Part shown: piece after piece, positions 16,606-25,506 of the stretch
Position numbering within the stretch: position 1 is the stretch's first letter
How the letters are laid out: every line of letters starts with the position of its first letter
DNA from: Neopararhizobium haloflavum
GTDB taxonomy: Bacteria > Pseudomonadota > Alphaproteobacteria > Rhizobiales > Rhizobiaceae
DNA length: 64,000 nucleotides
Reading direction: 5' to 3'
Assembly (NCBI RefSeq): GCF_002750855.1
Contig: NZ_NWUC01000005.1
Location: forward strand, 248,001-312,000
The notes under the pieces: model-generated
What the model saw: only the letters and a program-made list of their open reading frames with translations
Database searches by the model: none
Told to the model about the DNA's origin: nothing
Translations under genes and position numbers: made by a program

Positions 16606-17622
16606 TTACTCCTTGCCGTATGTCTCGACGGTCTGTTCGATCGCGCCGAAGATGGAATGACCGCGCGCATCCTTCATTTCGATCCTGACCGTGTCGCCGA
16701 ATGTCATGAAACGCGTCAGCGGCTTGCCGCCGTTGATCGTCTCGATCATGCGGGTCTCGGCGATGCAGGAGTAACCGACCCCACCCTCCGAGATTGGCTT
16801 TCCAGGGGCGCCGTCGAGCTTGTTCGATACGGTTCCCGAGCCGATGATCGTGCCCGCAGCCAACGCCCGCGTCTTTGCGGCATGGACGATGAGGCGCGGG
16901 AAATCGAACGTCATGTCGATGCCGGCATTGGCCCTGCCGAAGGGCTGGCCATTCAGGTCGACGCAGAGTGGCAGGTGAACCTTGCCGCCATCCCATGCCT
17001 CGCCGAGCTCGTCCGGGGTGACGGCGACCGGTGAGAAAGCCGATGAGGGTTTCGACTGGAAAAATCCGAAGCCCTTGCCGAGTTCGCCCGGGATCAGGCC
17101 ACGCAGCGACACGTCGTTGACCAGCATGACGAGACGGATGGCCGCGCGCGCGACGTCGAGATCGGCGCCCATCGGCACGTCGTCGACGATCACCGCGACT
17201 TCGCCCTCCATGTCGATGCCCCATGCATCGTCCGCCATCCGGATTGGATCGCGCGGCGCGACGAACGTGTCCGATCCGCCCTGATACATCAGCGGATCTT
17301 CCCAGAAACTGGCCGGCATTTCGGCGCCGCGCGCCTTGCGGACCAGTTCGACATGGTTGACGTAGGCCGAGCCGTCCGCCCACTGGTAAGCGCGGGGCAG
17401 CGGGCAATGCGCGTCATGCTCGTGGAAGCGCATGGTCGGCTGTGTGCCGGTCGCCAGTCCCTCATAGACACGCGAAAGCCGCGGCCCGACATGCGCCCAA
17501 TCATCGAGCGCGGCCTGCAGCGTGCGGGCGATGTGTCCGACCTCCGAACAGACCGTGAGATCCCTGGAGACGACGACCAGTTTCCCGTCGCGCGTGGTAT
17601 CCTTGAGGGTGGCGAGTTTCAT
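16606..17622 (-). CDS. fahA: Fumarylacetoacetase / fumarylacetoacetate hydrolase family
   Basis: 338 aa. FAH fold with the acidic metal ligands in WGIDMEGEVAVIVDD (about residues 138-152), LVMLVNDVSLRGL, and the C-terminal block GTIIGSGTVSNKL and GVGYSCIAETRMIE. Final step of homogentisate breakdown: fumarylacetoacetate to fumarate plus acetoacetate. Sits directly after the second MBL gene (4-nt ATGA overlap, 17619-17622) in the order hmgA, MBL, fahA, MBL. The family also contains acylpyruvases, but the hmgA context favours fumarylacetoacetase. Confidence 0.93.
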   Translation of the reverse strand: MKLATLKDTTRDGKLVVVSRDLTVCSEVGHIARTLQAALDDWAHVGPRLSRVYEGLATGTQPTMRFHEHDAHCPLPRAYQWADGSAYVNHVELVRKARGAEMPASFWEDPLMYQGGSDTFVAPRDPIRMADDAWGIDMEGEVAVIVDDVPMGADLDVARAAIRLVMLVNDVSLRGLIPGELGKGFGFFQSKPSSAFSPVAVTPDELGEAWDGGKVHLPLCVDLNGQPFGRANAGIDMTFDFPRLIVHAAKTRALAAGTIIGSGTVSNKLDGAPGKPISEGGVGYSCIAETRMIETINGGKPLTRFMTFGDTVRIEMKDARGHSIFGAIEQTVETYGKE

Positions 17623-18521
17623 GCGGTGTTTCTCTCCCTTTGTGCGTCGTCAAACGCCAATGCAATCGACAGGCCGTCGCGGCCTATGGTCAGCGGACCA
17701 TCCCACGTCTGCCGCACCGCCGCCACCCAGTCGGCCTCGCCAAAGGCCGGATCGTCGGCGGGGATGAGGTGATGCAGCACCAAACGTCCGACACCGGCCG
17801 CCGCGGCGATGGCGCCAGCGTCCTCGGCCAGCGTGTGGCTTGCCATCAGGTGCTCTTTCAGCCGTGCGCCATTTCCGGTTCGCGCCACAAGCGCGTCGAC
17901 GCCGGCCTCCAGCATGGCTTCGTGAACGAGGATCTCGGCGCCGCGCGCAAAGTCCGCCAGCGGCGGGAAATGGCAGGTGTCGGCCGAGAATACGATGGAG
18001 GAACCGCCTGCTTCAATTTTCAGCGCGAAACATTCGGTCACGGGCGGGTGGTCGACCCTCAGCGCGGCAATCCTAAGGTTTCCATCGTCGAACAGAATGC
18101 CCTCGCCATATTCGTTCACCGTGACCAGATCCCGCAGATCCGGCCGGCCCTCGTCCTCAATCCTCAGGTCGATGTCGTATTGCATCGAACCGAGGAAGCC
18201 GCGCCAGCAGTCCGACGTTCCGGCCGGGCCGTAAACGGTCACGCTCCGATTGAGGCCCGCCGTCCATGCCGTGTGGATGAGCGGACCGAGTTCCAGCACA
18301 TGATCGGAGTGCAGGTGGGTGATGACGATCACGTCGATATCGGCCAGCCTGAGGCCTGCGTCGACCAGCCCGCGCGTGACGCCGAGGCCGCAATCGACGA
18401 CGATGCGCCGGCCACCGATTTCGACCAGCGACGACGTCGGCCAGGGACCGCTGCCGCCACCCGGCAAGGGCCGGATCGCCGGCCCCCCCTTTGTTCCCAG
18501 CAAGACGAGGCGATCGCTCAA
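17619..18521 (-). CDS. Metallo-beta-lactamase-fold hydrolase (canonical HxHxDH)
   Basis: 300 aa from a TTG at 18521, chosen because the TTGA overlaps the hmgA stop by 4 nt and GAAGG lies just upstream; the longer reading from 18575 would extend 58 nt into hmgA. Intact zinc motifs: [39 protein letters not shown] and VLHHLIP, in the arrangement of RNase Z/arylsulfatase-type MBL proteins. Embedded between hmgA and fahA with overlaps at both ends, so translationally coupled to both. Substrate unknown; perhaps a lactone or thioester side product of the pathway (inference). Confidence 0.87.
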   Translation of the reverse strand: MSDRLVLLGTKGGPAIRPLPGGGSGPWPTSSLVEIGGRRIVVDCGLGVTRGLVDAGLRLADIDVIVITHLHSDHVLELGPLIHTAWTAGLNRSVTVYGPAGTSDCWRGFLGSMQYDIDLRIEDEGRPDLRDLVTVNEYGEGILFDDGNLRIAALRVDHPPVTECFALKIEAGGSSIVFSADTCHFPPLADFARGAEILVHEAMLEAGVDALVARTGNGARLKEHLMASHTLAEDAGAIAAAAGVGRLVLHHLIPADDPAFGEADWVAAVRQTWDGPLTIGRDGLSIALAFDDAQRERNTA

Positions 18522-19843
18522 GACCTTCGCCCTCCCGGCGTTCCGTCGAAGCGCCGTTCGAGACCGTTCCAACAATCGATGTAATCATCCTGCAGCGTTT
18601 CGAGTTCGGCCGCGAATTTCGTCAGTTGCTGGGGAAAGCGCGTCTCGAACATGAAGGCCATCGTATCCTCAAGCTTGACCGGTTTGAGATCGGCATTCGA
18701 CGCCTTCTCGAAGCCCGCCGCGTCCGGCCCGTGCGGCAACATCATGTTGTGCAGGCTCATGCCGCCCGGAACGAAGCCCTTTTCCTTGGCGTCGTACTGA
18801 CCCACGATCAGGCCCATGAATTCCGACATGATGTTGCGATGGTACCAGGGCGGACGGAAGGTGTTCTCCGCCACCAGCCAGCGCGGCGGAAAGATGACGA
18901 AGTCGACATTTGCCGTGCCCTCCTCGCCCGACGGTGCCGTCAGCACGGTGAAGATCGACGGGTCGGGATGGTCGAAAAGAATCGCCCCCACGGGCGAGAA
19001 TGTCCGCAGATCGTATTTGTATGGCGCATAGTTCCCGTGCCAGGCGACGACGTCGAGCGGTGAATGGCCGATTTCGGTGACGTGGAACTGGCCGCACCAT
19101 TTGACGGTCACCCGGCAGGGGCTCTCCTTGTCCTCATAGGCGGCGACGGGTGTCTTGAAATCGCGCGGATTGGCCAGGCAGTTGGCCCCGATCGGGCCCC
19201 GATCCGGCAGGGTGAACTTCGCGCCGTAATTTTCGCAGATATAACCCCGCGCACCACCGCCCGGCCCTTTGTCCAACACAGATACCTTGAACATCGTGCC
19301 GCGTGGAACGAGCGCGATCTCCTGCGGTCCGGCGTCGATGATGCCCATCTCGGTGAAAATCCGAATCGTGCCCTCCTGCGGCACGATCAGCAATTCGCCG
19401 TCGGCATTGAAGAAGTAATCATCCTGCATGTCCGCATCGAAGCTGTAGACATGGGCAGCCATGCCGGATTGCCCGAGGGCGTCGCCGGCGGTGGTCATGG
19501 TGCGTATACCGGCCAGGAAATCGGTTCCCTTCGGCAAGGCCGGGAGCGGGTCCCAGCGCAATTGACCAAGCGCCAGGGAATGATCCCCCAGGCAAGGGGC
19601 GCTCTTCCACTGCGGATAATCCGCGCGCTGGAAGCGGCCGGCGTGGCGAACGCTGGGGCGCATGCGATAGAGCCAGGATCGCTCGTTCGTGCCGCGCGGT
19701 GCGGTAAAGGGCGAGCCGGACAACTGTTCGGCATAAAGCCCGTAGGCGGGGCGCTGCGGGCTGTTCATGCCCTGCGGCAGGGCGCCTTCCAGCGACTCGG
19801 TTTCGAAATCATTGCCGAAACCCGGCATGTAGCGCGGCTGCAT
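18518..19843 (-). CDS. hmgA: Homogentisate 1,2-dioxygenase HmgA
   Basis: 441 aa, full length for the family. N-terminal signature [21 protein letters not shown] (split), central jelly roll with [17 protein letters not shown], and the iron ligands in [14 protein letters not shown] (His, Glu) and [10 protein letters not shown] (His). Opens the ring of homogentisate to maleylacetoacetate with O2. First gene of a five- to seven-gene minus-strand operon; divergent from marR, with a palindromic operator 28 bp upstream. Maleylacetoacetate isomerase is not present in the cluster. Confidence 0.97.
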   Translation of the reverse strand: MQPRYMPGFGNDFETESLEGALPQGMNSPQRPAYGLYAEQLSGSPFTAPRGTNERSWLYRMRPSVRHAGRFQRADYPQWKSAPCLGDHSLALGQLRWDPLPALPKGTDFLAGIRTMTTAGDALGQSGMAAHVYSFDADMQDDYFFNADGELLIVPQEGTIRIFTEMGIIDAGPQEIALVPRGTMFKVSVLDKGPGGGARGYICENYGAKFTLPDRGPIGANCLANPRDFKTPVAAYEDKESPCRVTVKWCGQFHVTEIGHSPLDVVAWHGNYAPYKYDLRTFSPVGAILFDHPDPSIFTVLTAPSGEEGTANVDFVIFPPRWLVAENTFRPPWYHRNIMSEFMGLIVGQYDAKEKGFVPGGMSLHNMMLPHGPDAAGFEKASNADLKPVKLEDTMAFMFETRFPQQLTKFAAELETLQDDYIDCWNGLERRFDGTPGGRRS

Positions 19844-19870
19844 TGCGCCTCTCCCTGACCGCTGCGAATT

Positions 19871-19886
19871 GGTTACAGACGTAACC
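19871..19886. promoter_or_regulatory. MarR-type operator between hmgA and marR
   Basis: Perfect palindrome GGTTAC-AGAC-GTAACC in the 93-bp divergent region, with a further GTAAC half-site at 19897-19901. Size and symmetry suit a MarR dimer. It would overlap promoters in both directions, so the adjacent MarR protein should control hmgA and itself, with homogentisate the obvious candidate inducer. Confidence 0.7.
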
Positions 19887-19936
19887 GTTTTATTTTGTAA
19901 CTATCAAGTCTGACCCGACGAGGAGGCAACCGGAGA

Positions 19937-20449
19937 ATGCCGAAGGCGCTGCTCGAACTGGACCATTTCCTGCCCTACCGGCTCTCCCGCGCGGCCGAGG
20001 CGGTCAGCCGGGATTTCGCAACCCTTTACCGCGAGCGTTACGGCATGACACGGCCGGAATGGCGGGTGCTCGCGACGGTCGGACAGTTCGGCCGGATCAC
20101 CGCCACGGCGATCGGCCGCCATTCATCGCTGCACAAGACGAAGGTCAGCCGCGCCGTCGTCGCCTTGGAAAAGCGCCGCTGGATCAGCCGCAGCACCGAT
20201 ACCGACGACCGGCGCATCGAGCACCTGACACTGACGCGCGAAGGCGTGGCCTGCTATCGCGCGTTGGTGACGATAGCAAAGGCTTACGAAAGACGGCTAA
20301 TCGCGGCACTGGGCGATGAGCAGTCGGCGCAGCTCGCGCACGGCCTGGATGCGGTCGAAGCGGCTCTGACGATTGCATCGAAGCCGGATCATCCGACATC
20401 GCAGACGACGAAATTGCCGGTCGGAGGCGAACCAACAGGCAAGCGGTGA
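19937..20449 (+). CDS. MarR-family regulator of the homogentisate cluster
   Basis: 170 aa. Winged helix with YGMTRPEWRVLATVGQFG, HSSLHKTKVSRAVVALEKR (recognition helix) and the wing STDTDDRRIEHLTLTREG. A tail of about 25 polar residues follows the usual end. Divergent from hmgA across a strong palindrome; HmgR-type regulators of this kind are derepressed by homogentisate in other bacteria. GAGGAGG lies upstream (19919-19926) but is rather far from the ATG. Confidence 0.88.
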   Translation: MPKALLELDHFLPYRLSRAAEAVSRDFATLYRERYGMTRPEWRVLATVGQFGRITATAIGRHSSLHKTKVSRAVVALEKRRWISRSTDTDDRRIEHLTLTREGVACYRALVTIAKAYERRLIAALGDEQSAQLAHGLDAVEAALTIASKPDHPTSQTTKLPVGGEPTGKR

Positions 20450-20507
20450 GTTAGCCTTCGAGAACTTCGCCGATTCTCGGTGAAGTCCGTGGATCGGAGG
20501 ATTCCCC

Positions 20508-21080
20508 ATGAAGATGCTCTTCTGCTCGACAGCCCTGATAGCGGCGATGGCCGTCCCTGCCTTTGGCCAGGAAGAAAGCGCGCCGGCCGAGGATGGCGCC
20601 GCCACCGCCGAAATGGCTGCTTCCGGTGCAACGGCCCAAGCCACGCTGGAAGGCGATGGCATAGAGGGCACGGTGACGTTCACCGAGACACCGACCGGCA
20701 TCATGATCGTCGAAATCGAGGCCAGCGGGCTGGAACCGGGTCCGCACGGCGTCCACCTGCATCAGACCGGTTCGTGCGACGCCGAGGGCGGGCACGAATC
20801 GGCTGGCGGCCACATCGCCGGTGAAGGAGAGCACGGCGTCATGAACGAGAACGGCCCCCATCCCGGTGACCTGCCCAACGTTCATGTTCAGGACGACGGC
20901 ATCGCGCATGCGGAATTTTTTGTCGGCGACGTGACGATCACCGCTGAGGGGCCGGCCACGCTGATGGACGACGATGGCTCCGCCTTCGTCATTCACGCCG
21001 GACCGGACGACTATACGACCGATCCGGCCGGAGACAGCGGCGATCGGATCGCCTGCGGCGTCATCGAACAGGCAACCTGA
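20508..21080 (+). CDS. sodC: Periplasmic Cu/Zn superoxide dismutase SodC
   Basis: 190 aa. Signal peptide (1-20, ending AFG), then an acidic Ala/Glu linker of about 25 residues, then the SOD beta-barrel with GPHGVHLHQTGSCD (Cu ligands and disulfide Cys), AGGHIAG, HPGDLPNVHV, FVIHAGPDDYTTDPAGDSG and RIACGVI (active-site Arg and second Cys). Converts superoxide to peroxide and oxygen in the periplasm. Placed 58 nt after marR on the same strand, possibly cotranscribed. Convergent with urtE; only 21 bp separate the stops and no hairpin is visible there. Confidence 0.95.
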   Translation: MKMLFCSTALIAAMAVPAFGQEESAPAEDGAATAEMAASGATAQATLEGDGIEGTVTFTETPTGIMIVEIEASGLEPGPHGVHLHQTGSCDAEGGHESAGGHIAGEGEHGVMNENGPHPGDLPNVHVQDDGIAHAEFFVGDVTITAEGPATLMDDDGSAFVIHAGPDDYTTDPAGDSGDRIACGVIEQAT

Positions 21081-21101
21081 TCTGTAACCTCTTGTGACGG
21101 C

Positions 21102-21797
21102 TCAGACGGTCAGATGCGCACGAATGTCGGCCCGGTCGAGATCCTCGGCCGGGCCGTGATGCACCACCTGCCCACGATCCATGATGGTGACGCGGTCGGC
21201 CAGTTCCCGGCAAAAATCGAGATACTGTTCGACGAGCACGATGGCGAGGCCGGCGCTGTCGCGAAGATAGCGTATCGCCCGCCCGATATCCTTGATGATC
21301 GAGGGCTGAATGCCTTCGGTCGGTTCATCCAGCACCAGGATCTTCGGCCGGGTGACGAGCGCTCGTCCAATTGCAAGCTGCTGCTGCTGGCCGCCCGACA
21401 AATCTCCCCCGCGCCTTGCGAGCATGTCGCCCAGCACGGGAAAAAGTTCGAAAACATGATCGGGAATCAATCGCTCACCGCTTTTCAACGGCGCGTAGCC
21501 GGTCTCGAGGTTCTCGCGCACGGTGAGCAACGGAAAAATCTCCCGCCCCTGCGGAACAAACGCGATACCTGCGCGGGCCCTGTCATAGGCAGCCTTGCGG
21601 TCGATCGCGACGCCGTCCAGACGGACGCTCCCCTGCGTTAGCGGATGATGGCCGACGATAGCCCGCATCAGACTTGTCTTTCCGACGCCGTTGCGGCCGA
21701 GAACGCATGTGATCTCGCCGCTCCTGGCGGTCAGGGAGACCCCGCGCAGCGCCTGCGCGGCGCCATAATGCAGATCGGCATTCTCAACTTCCAGCAT
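21102..21797 (-). CDS. urtE: Urea ABC transporter ATPase UrtE
   Basis: 231 aa. LivF-like ATPase: Walker A LGRNGVGKT, signature LSGGQQQQLAIGRAL, Walker B ILVLDEPTEGIQPSII, H-loop LVEQYLDF. The exact sequence GRNGVGKTSLMRAIVGHHP and TEGIQPSIIKDI is characteristic of UrtE. Last gene of urtABCDE, 30 nt after urtD. Confidence 0.96.
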   Translation of the reverse strand: MLEVENADLHYGAAQALRGVSLTARSGEITCVLGRNGVGKTSLMRAIVGHHPLTQGSVRLDGVAIDRKAAYDRARAGIAFVPQGREIFPLLTVRENLETGYAPLKSGERLIPDHVFELFPVLGDMLARRGGDLSGGQQQQLAIGRALVTRPKILVLDEPTEGIQPSIIKDIGRAIRYLRDSAGLAIVLVEQYLDFCRELADRVTIMDRGQVVHHGPAEDLDRADIRAHLTV

Positions 21798-21827
21798 GAC
21801 GCATTCCTTGTCCGAATTTCCCGGCTC

Positions 21828-22595
21828 TTATCGCCCGAGATAGACCTCGATCACGCGGCTGTCGTTGCTGACATGATCGAGCGTGCCTTCCGATAGAACC
21901 GACCCTTCATGCAGGCAGGTAACCTTTACGCCGAGCTCGCGCACGAAATGCATGTCGTGCTCGACGACGATGACCGAATGATCCCGAGCGATTTCCTTCA
22001 AAAGCCGCACCGTCTCTTCGGTTTCGGCATCGGTCATGCCTGCGACCGGCTCATCGATGAGCAACAGTTTCGGATCCTGGGCAAGCAGCATTCCGATTTC
22101 GAGCCACTGTTTCTGGCCGTGCGAGAGGTTCGCCGCCTGGTCGGCGCGGCGCCCGGTCAGCCGAATGGTCTCCAGGATGCCGTCGAGTGCCTCACGTTCG
22201 TGGCGCGACGACACGTGAAAGAATTGTGCCACGACGCTGCGCTTGCCCTTCATGGCGAGGAGCAGGTTGTCTTCCACCGTATGGCTTTCGAACACGGTCG
22301 GCTTTTGAAATTTGCGCCCGATGCCGAACGTCGCGATCGCGGGCTCATCGTGCTGGGTGAGGTCGATCGTCCCATTGAAGAAAACGTCGCCACGGTCCGG
22401 CCGGGTCTTGCCGGTGATGATATCCATCATTGTGGTCTTTCCCGCGCCGTTGGGTCCGATGATGGCGCGCATCTCCCCCTTCTCCAGATAGAGCGAAAGG
22501 TTGTTGATCGCACGGAACCCGTCGAACGACACGGATACCCCGTCGAGGTAGAGCAGTGGACGATCTTCTGCCCTGGCGGGCGCTATGCTTGTCAT
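21828..22595 (-). CDS. urtD: Urea ABC transporter ATPase UrtD
   Basis: 255 aa from the ATG at 22595, which has GGAG eight nt upstream; a GTG at 22604 overlapping the urtC stop is possible. LivG-like: Walker A GPNGAGKTT, GRKFQKPTVFESHTV, signature LSHGQKQWLEIGMLL, Walker B LLLIDEPVAGMTDAE. The LSHGQKQWLEIG form of the signature is typical of UrtD rather than LivG. Works with UrtE on the UrtB/UrtC channel. Confidence 0.96.
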   Translation of the reverse strand: MTSIAPARAEDRPLLYLDGVSVSFDGFRAINNLSLYLEKGEMRAIIGPNGAGKTTMMDIITGKTRPDRGDVFFNGTIDLTQHDEPAIATFGIGRKFQKPTVFESHTVEDNLLLAMKGKRSVVAQFFHVSSRHEREALDGILETIRLTGRRADQAANLSHGQKQWLEIGMLLAQDPKLLLIDEPVAGMTDAETEETVRLLKEIARDHSVIVVEHDMHFVRELGVKVTCLHEGSVLSEGTLDHVSNDSRVIEVYLGR

Positions 22596-22600
22596 GACGC

Positions 22601-23752
22601 TCACTCCGCGGGCGATGGTTTGGCCGTGTCGAGCCCGGCATCCGTTGTGGTGCGCGCCGGCCGTCCGGGCCAGCGTCGTCCGCTGAGGAAACCAACGATG
22701 CCCTTCGGCATGAACAACGTGACGAAGACGAACATGCCGCCGAGCGCAAAGAGCCACAGATTGGGATAGGCGACGGTGAAGTAGGATTTCATGACATTGA
22801 CGAGGATGGCGCCGATGATCGGGCCTATCAGCGAACCCCGCCCGCCGACGGCTGCCCAGATCACCACCTCGATGGAATTTGCCGGCGCGAATTCGCCAGG
22901 ATTGATGATGCCCACCTGGGGTACGTAGAGCGCGCCCGCTATGCCAGCGATCACGGCGGAAACGACGAATGCAAAGAGCTTGACGTACTCAGGACGGAAG
23001 CCGAGGAAGCGCGTGCGACTTTCCGCATCGCGCACCGCGATCATCAGCTTGCCCAGCTTTGAGTTGACGATGGCGGAGCACACCACGAATGCGGCTGCCA
23101 GCATCAGGGCCGACGCGGCGAAGAGCGCGGCCCGCGTACCACCCGCCTGGACGGAGGCACCGAGAATATCCTTGAAATCGGTCAGCCCGTTATTGCCGCC
23201 GAAGCCCATGTCGTTGCGGAAGAAGGCGAGCAGCAGCGCATAGGTCATAGCCTGGGTGATGATCGACAGGTAGACGCCCGTGACGCGGGAGCGAAAGGCG
23301 AACCAGCCGAAGACGAAGGCGAGAAGACCCGGCACGACCATGACCATGAGCATGGCGAACCAGAACATGTCGAACCCTTGCCAGTACCACGGCAGCGCGT
23401 CCCAGTTGAGAAACACCATGAAGTCCGGCAGGTCGGGATTGCCATAGACGCCTCGGTCGCCGATCTGGCGCATGAGATACATGCCCATCGCGTAGCCGCC
23501 GAGCGCGAAGAAGGCGCCGTGGCCGAGCGAAAGAATGCCGCAATAGCCCCACACGAGATCGAGCGCGAGCGCCAGCATCGCGTAGCAAAGATATTTGCCC
23601 ATCAGCGGCACCAGATAGTTCGGCACGCGCAACGGATGGCCGGCTGGCAGGAGAAGGTTCGAAGCCGGCACGAGGATGGCCGCTGCGACCAGGAGGGCCA
23701 CCACCCACATGGCCTTGCCGTTGAGGCCGCGAAGAAGCGCCTGACTGATCAT
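22601..23752 (-). CDS. urtC: Urea ABC transporter permease UrtC
   Basis: 383 aa from the ATG at 23752, overlapping the urtB stop by 4 nt. About nine to ten membrane segments, with the LivM-family block LALDLVWGYCGILSLGHGAFFALGGY (split) and the loop SRTRFLGFRPEYVKLFAFV, ending with FMPKGIVGFL. One half of the urea channel. The large insertion with RQIGDRGVYGNPDLPDFM between early membrane segments is usual for UrtC. Confidence 0.96.
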   Translation of the reverse strand: MISQALLRGLNGKAMWVVALLVAAAILVPASNLLLPAGHPLRVPNYLVPLMGKYLCYAMLALALDLVWGYCGILSLGHGAFFALGGYAMGMYLMRQIGDRGVYGNPDLPDFMVFLNWDALPWYWQGFDMFWFAMLMVMVVPGLLAFVFGWFAFRSRVTGVYLSIITQAMTYALLLAFFRNDMGFGGNNGLTDFKDILGASVQAGGTRAALFAASALMLAAAFVVCSAIVNSKLGKLMIAVRDAESRTRFLGFRPEYVKLFAFVVSAVIAGIAGALYVPQVGIINPGEFAPANSIEVVIWAAVGGRGSLIGPIIGAILVNVMKSYFTVAYPNLWLFALGGMFVFVTLFMPKGIVGFLSGRRWPGRPARTTTDAGLDTAKPSPAE

Positions 23753-25389
23753 GCTTCCACCGCTCTGCCCTTGAGCGCGAAGAGCCCCCTCGGCCGTTTC
23801 TGAATGAAGAGAATTATGGCGACGAGCACCAAAACCTTGGCGAGGACCGCTCCGGTATGCGGCTCCAGCAGCTTGTTGAAGACACCGAGCGTGAAGGCCC
23901 CGACCAGCGTGCCCCACAGATTGCCGACCCCGCCGAACACGACGACCATGAAGCTGTCGATGATGTAGCCCTGGCCGAGATTGGGCGAGACGTTGGAGAT
24001 CTGCGAGAGCGCAACCCCCGCAAGTCCCGCGACGCCCGAACCGAGACCGAACGTCATGGCATCCACCCAGGGCGTTCTGATCCCCATGGACGATGCCATC
24101 CGCCGGTTCTGCGTGACGGCGCGCATGTGCAGCCCGAGCGCGGTCTTCTTCATGACGAAAACCAGCACGGCGAAGACGACGAGCGAAAAGACGATGATCC
24201 AAAGTCGGTTGTTGGTGATGGCCAGACCGCCCACCTCGAAGGCGCCGGACATCCAGGATGGATTGCCGACCTCGCGGTTCGATGCACCGAAGATTGTGCG
24301 AACCGCCTGCTGGATGATCAACGACAGGCCCCAGGTTGCCAACAGCGTCTCGAGCGGGCGTCCGTAGAGAAAGCGGATGACGCCGCGTTCGATCGCGATG
24401 CCGACGAGCGCGGTGACGAGGAAGGCCAGCGGCAGCGCAAAGGCGAGCGAATAATCGAACAGGCCCGGCGCGGCGTTGCGAATGATTTCCTGGACGACAT
24501 AGGTCGTGTAGGCGCCGAGCATCACCATCTCGCCATGGGCCATGTTGATGACGCCCATGACGCCGAAGGTTATCGCGAGTCCGATGGCGGCGAGCAGCAG
24601 CACCGACCCGAGCGACAGGCCGTACCAGATGTTCTGGCCCACACCCCAAAGCGCCAGGTTGCGCTCGATGCGCGCGATGCCCGCCTCGATCGCCGGGGCG
24701 ACGTCTGCCGAAGCCGAGCCGAGGCTCGCCTGCAGGATACCGAGCGCCTGGCGCCCGCCCCTTTCGATGATCGTATCGACAGCAGCGGCCGTTTCGTCCG
24801 GACCGGCATCGGAGCGCAGCACCGCAACTGCGCGCACCTCTTCCATGACGGCACGGACCGTTTCGTTGTCCTCCTGCGCCAACGCCTCGTCCAGCATCGG
24901 GATGCTGTCGGCATTTGCGCCGTTGAACATCTCGCGCGCAGCAGCGATGCGCACCGACGGGCTGTCGCTCATCAAGGTCAGCTGGCTGACCGCGGCGCGC
25001 ACCTCCCGGCGGATAAGGTTGTTGACCCGGATTTCCTCCACCGCGTCTTCGCCGAAGGTGCCGATCGCCTCCCCCGTGAGAACATCGGTCGCGACGACCT
25101 CGTCGCCTTCCGGTTCGATGGTGACGATGGCGCCTGTTTCCGTCAGCAGGAAGAGTTCACCCGCTTCGAGCGTTCGCAGGAGCGGCACAAGGGCGCTATC
25201 CCCGGTAGCGGCAAGCTCGCCGATGACGGCGCCGCGGTCGCGATAGGAGCCATCCGGCAACTGCCGGACGAGATCGGCGACCGGCCCGGCCGGATCGATC
25301 GGCGCTTCCTGTGCGTATGCACCGTTCAAAGAGAATAGGAGGCCGAGCGCGAGGCAGGCGAGCCAACGGGCGGCGAAAGTGCGGATCAT
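23749..25389 (-). CDS. urtB: Urea ABC transporter permease UrtB
   Basis: 546 aa from the ATG at 25389. A signal peptide (1-26) and a periplasmic helical region of about 230 residues precede the LivH-like permease core (GVMGVINMAHGEMVMLGAYTTY, VFGGVGNLWGTLVGAF). This long N-terminal extension, with repeated short helices and HEAT-like character, is a family trait of UrtB and separates it from LivH. Overlaps urtC by 4 nt; 117 nt after urtA. Confidence 0.95.
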   Translation of the reverse strand: MIRTFAARWLACLALGLLFSLNGAYAQEAPIDPAGPVADLVRQLPDGSYRDRGAVIGELAATGDSALVPLLRTLEAGELFLLTETGAIVTIEPEGDEVVATDVLTGEAIGTFGEDAVEEIRVNNLIRREVRAAVSQLTLMSDSPSVRIAAAREMFNGANADSIPMLDEALAQEDNETVRAVMEEVRAVAVLRSDAGPDETAAAVDTIIERGGRQALGILQASLGSASADVAPAIEAGIARIERNLALWGVGQNIWYGLSLGSVLLLAAIGLAITFGVMGVINMAHGEMVMLGAYTTYVVQEIIRNAAPGLFDYSLAFALPLAFLVTALVGIAIERGVIRFLYGRPLETLLATWGLSLIIQQAVRTIFGASNREVGNPSWMSGAFEVGGLAITNNRLWIIVFSLVVFAVLVFVMKKTALGLHMRAVTQNRRMASSMGIRTPWVDAMTFGLGSGVAGLAGVALSQISNVSPNLGQGYIIDSFMVVVFGGVGNLWGTLVGAFTLGVFNKLLEPHTGAVLAKVLVLVAIILFIQKRPRGLFALKGRAVEA

Positions 25390-25506
25390 GAGCGACGTCC
25401 CCGACGGACAGTTCGGCAGCGGCCGGAGCCGGTGCCCTGGATCAAGGGAGGCGGCCATGGCCACCGCCTCCCCTCGTTGCGCGAATCCCTCACGGGAAGG
25501 AGAGGA

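Noticed and set aside
23753..24649. N-terminal extension of the urtC frame
   Set aside because: It lies antiframe within urtB; homologues and the ATGA overlap fix the urtC start at 23752.
24570..25330. UrtB N-terminal extension as a fusion or novel domain
   Set aside because: A long helical periplasmic N-terminus is normal for UrtB, so it is not reported as unusual.
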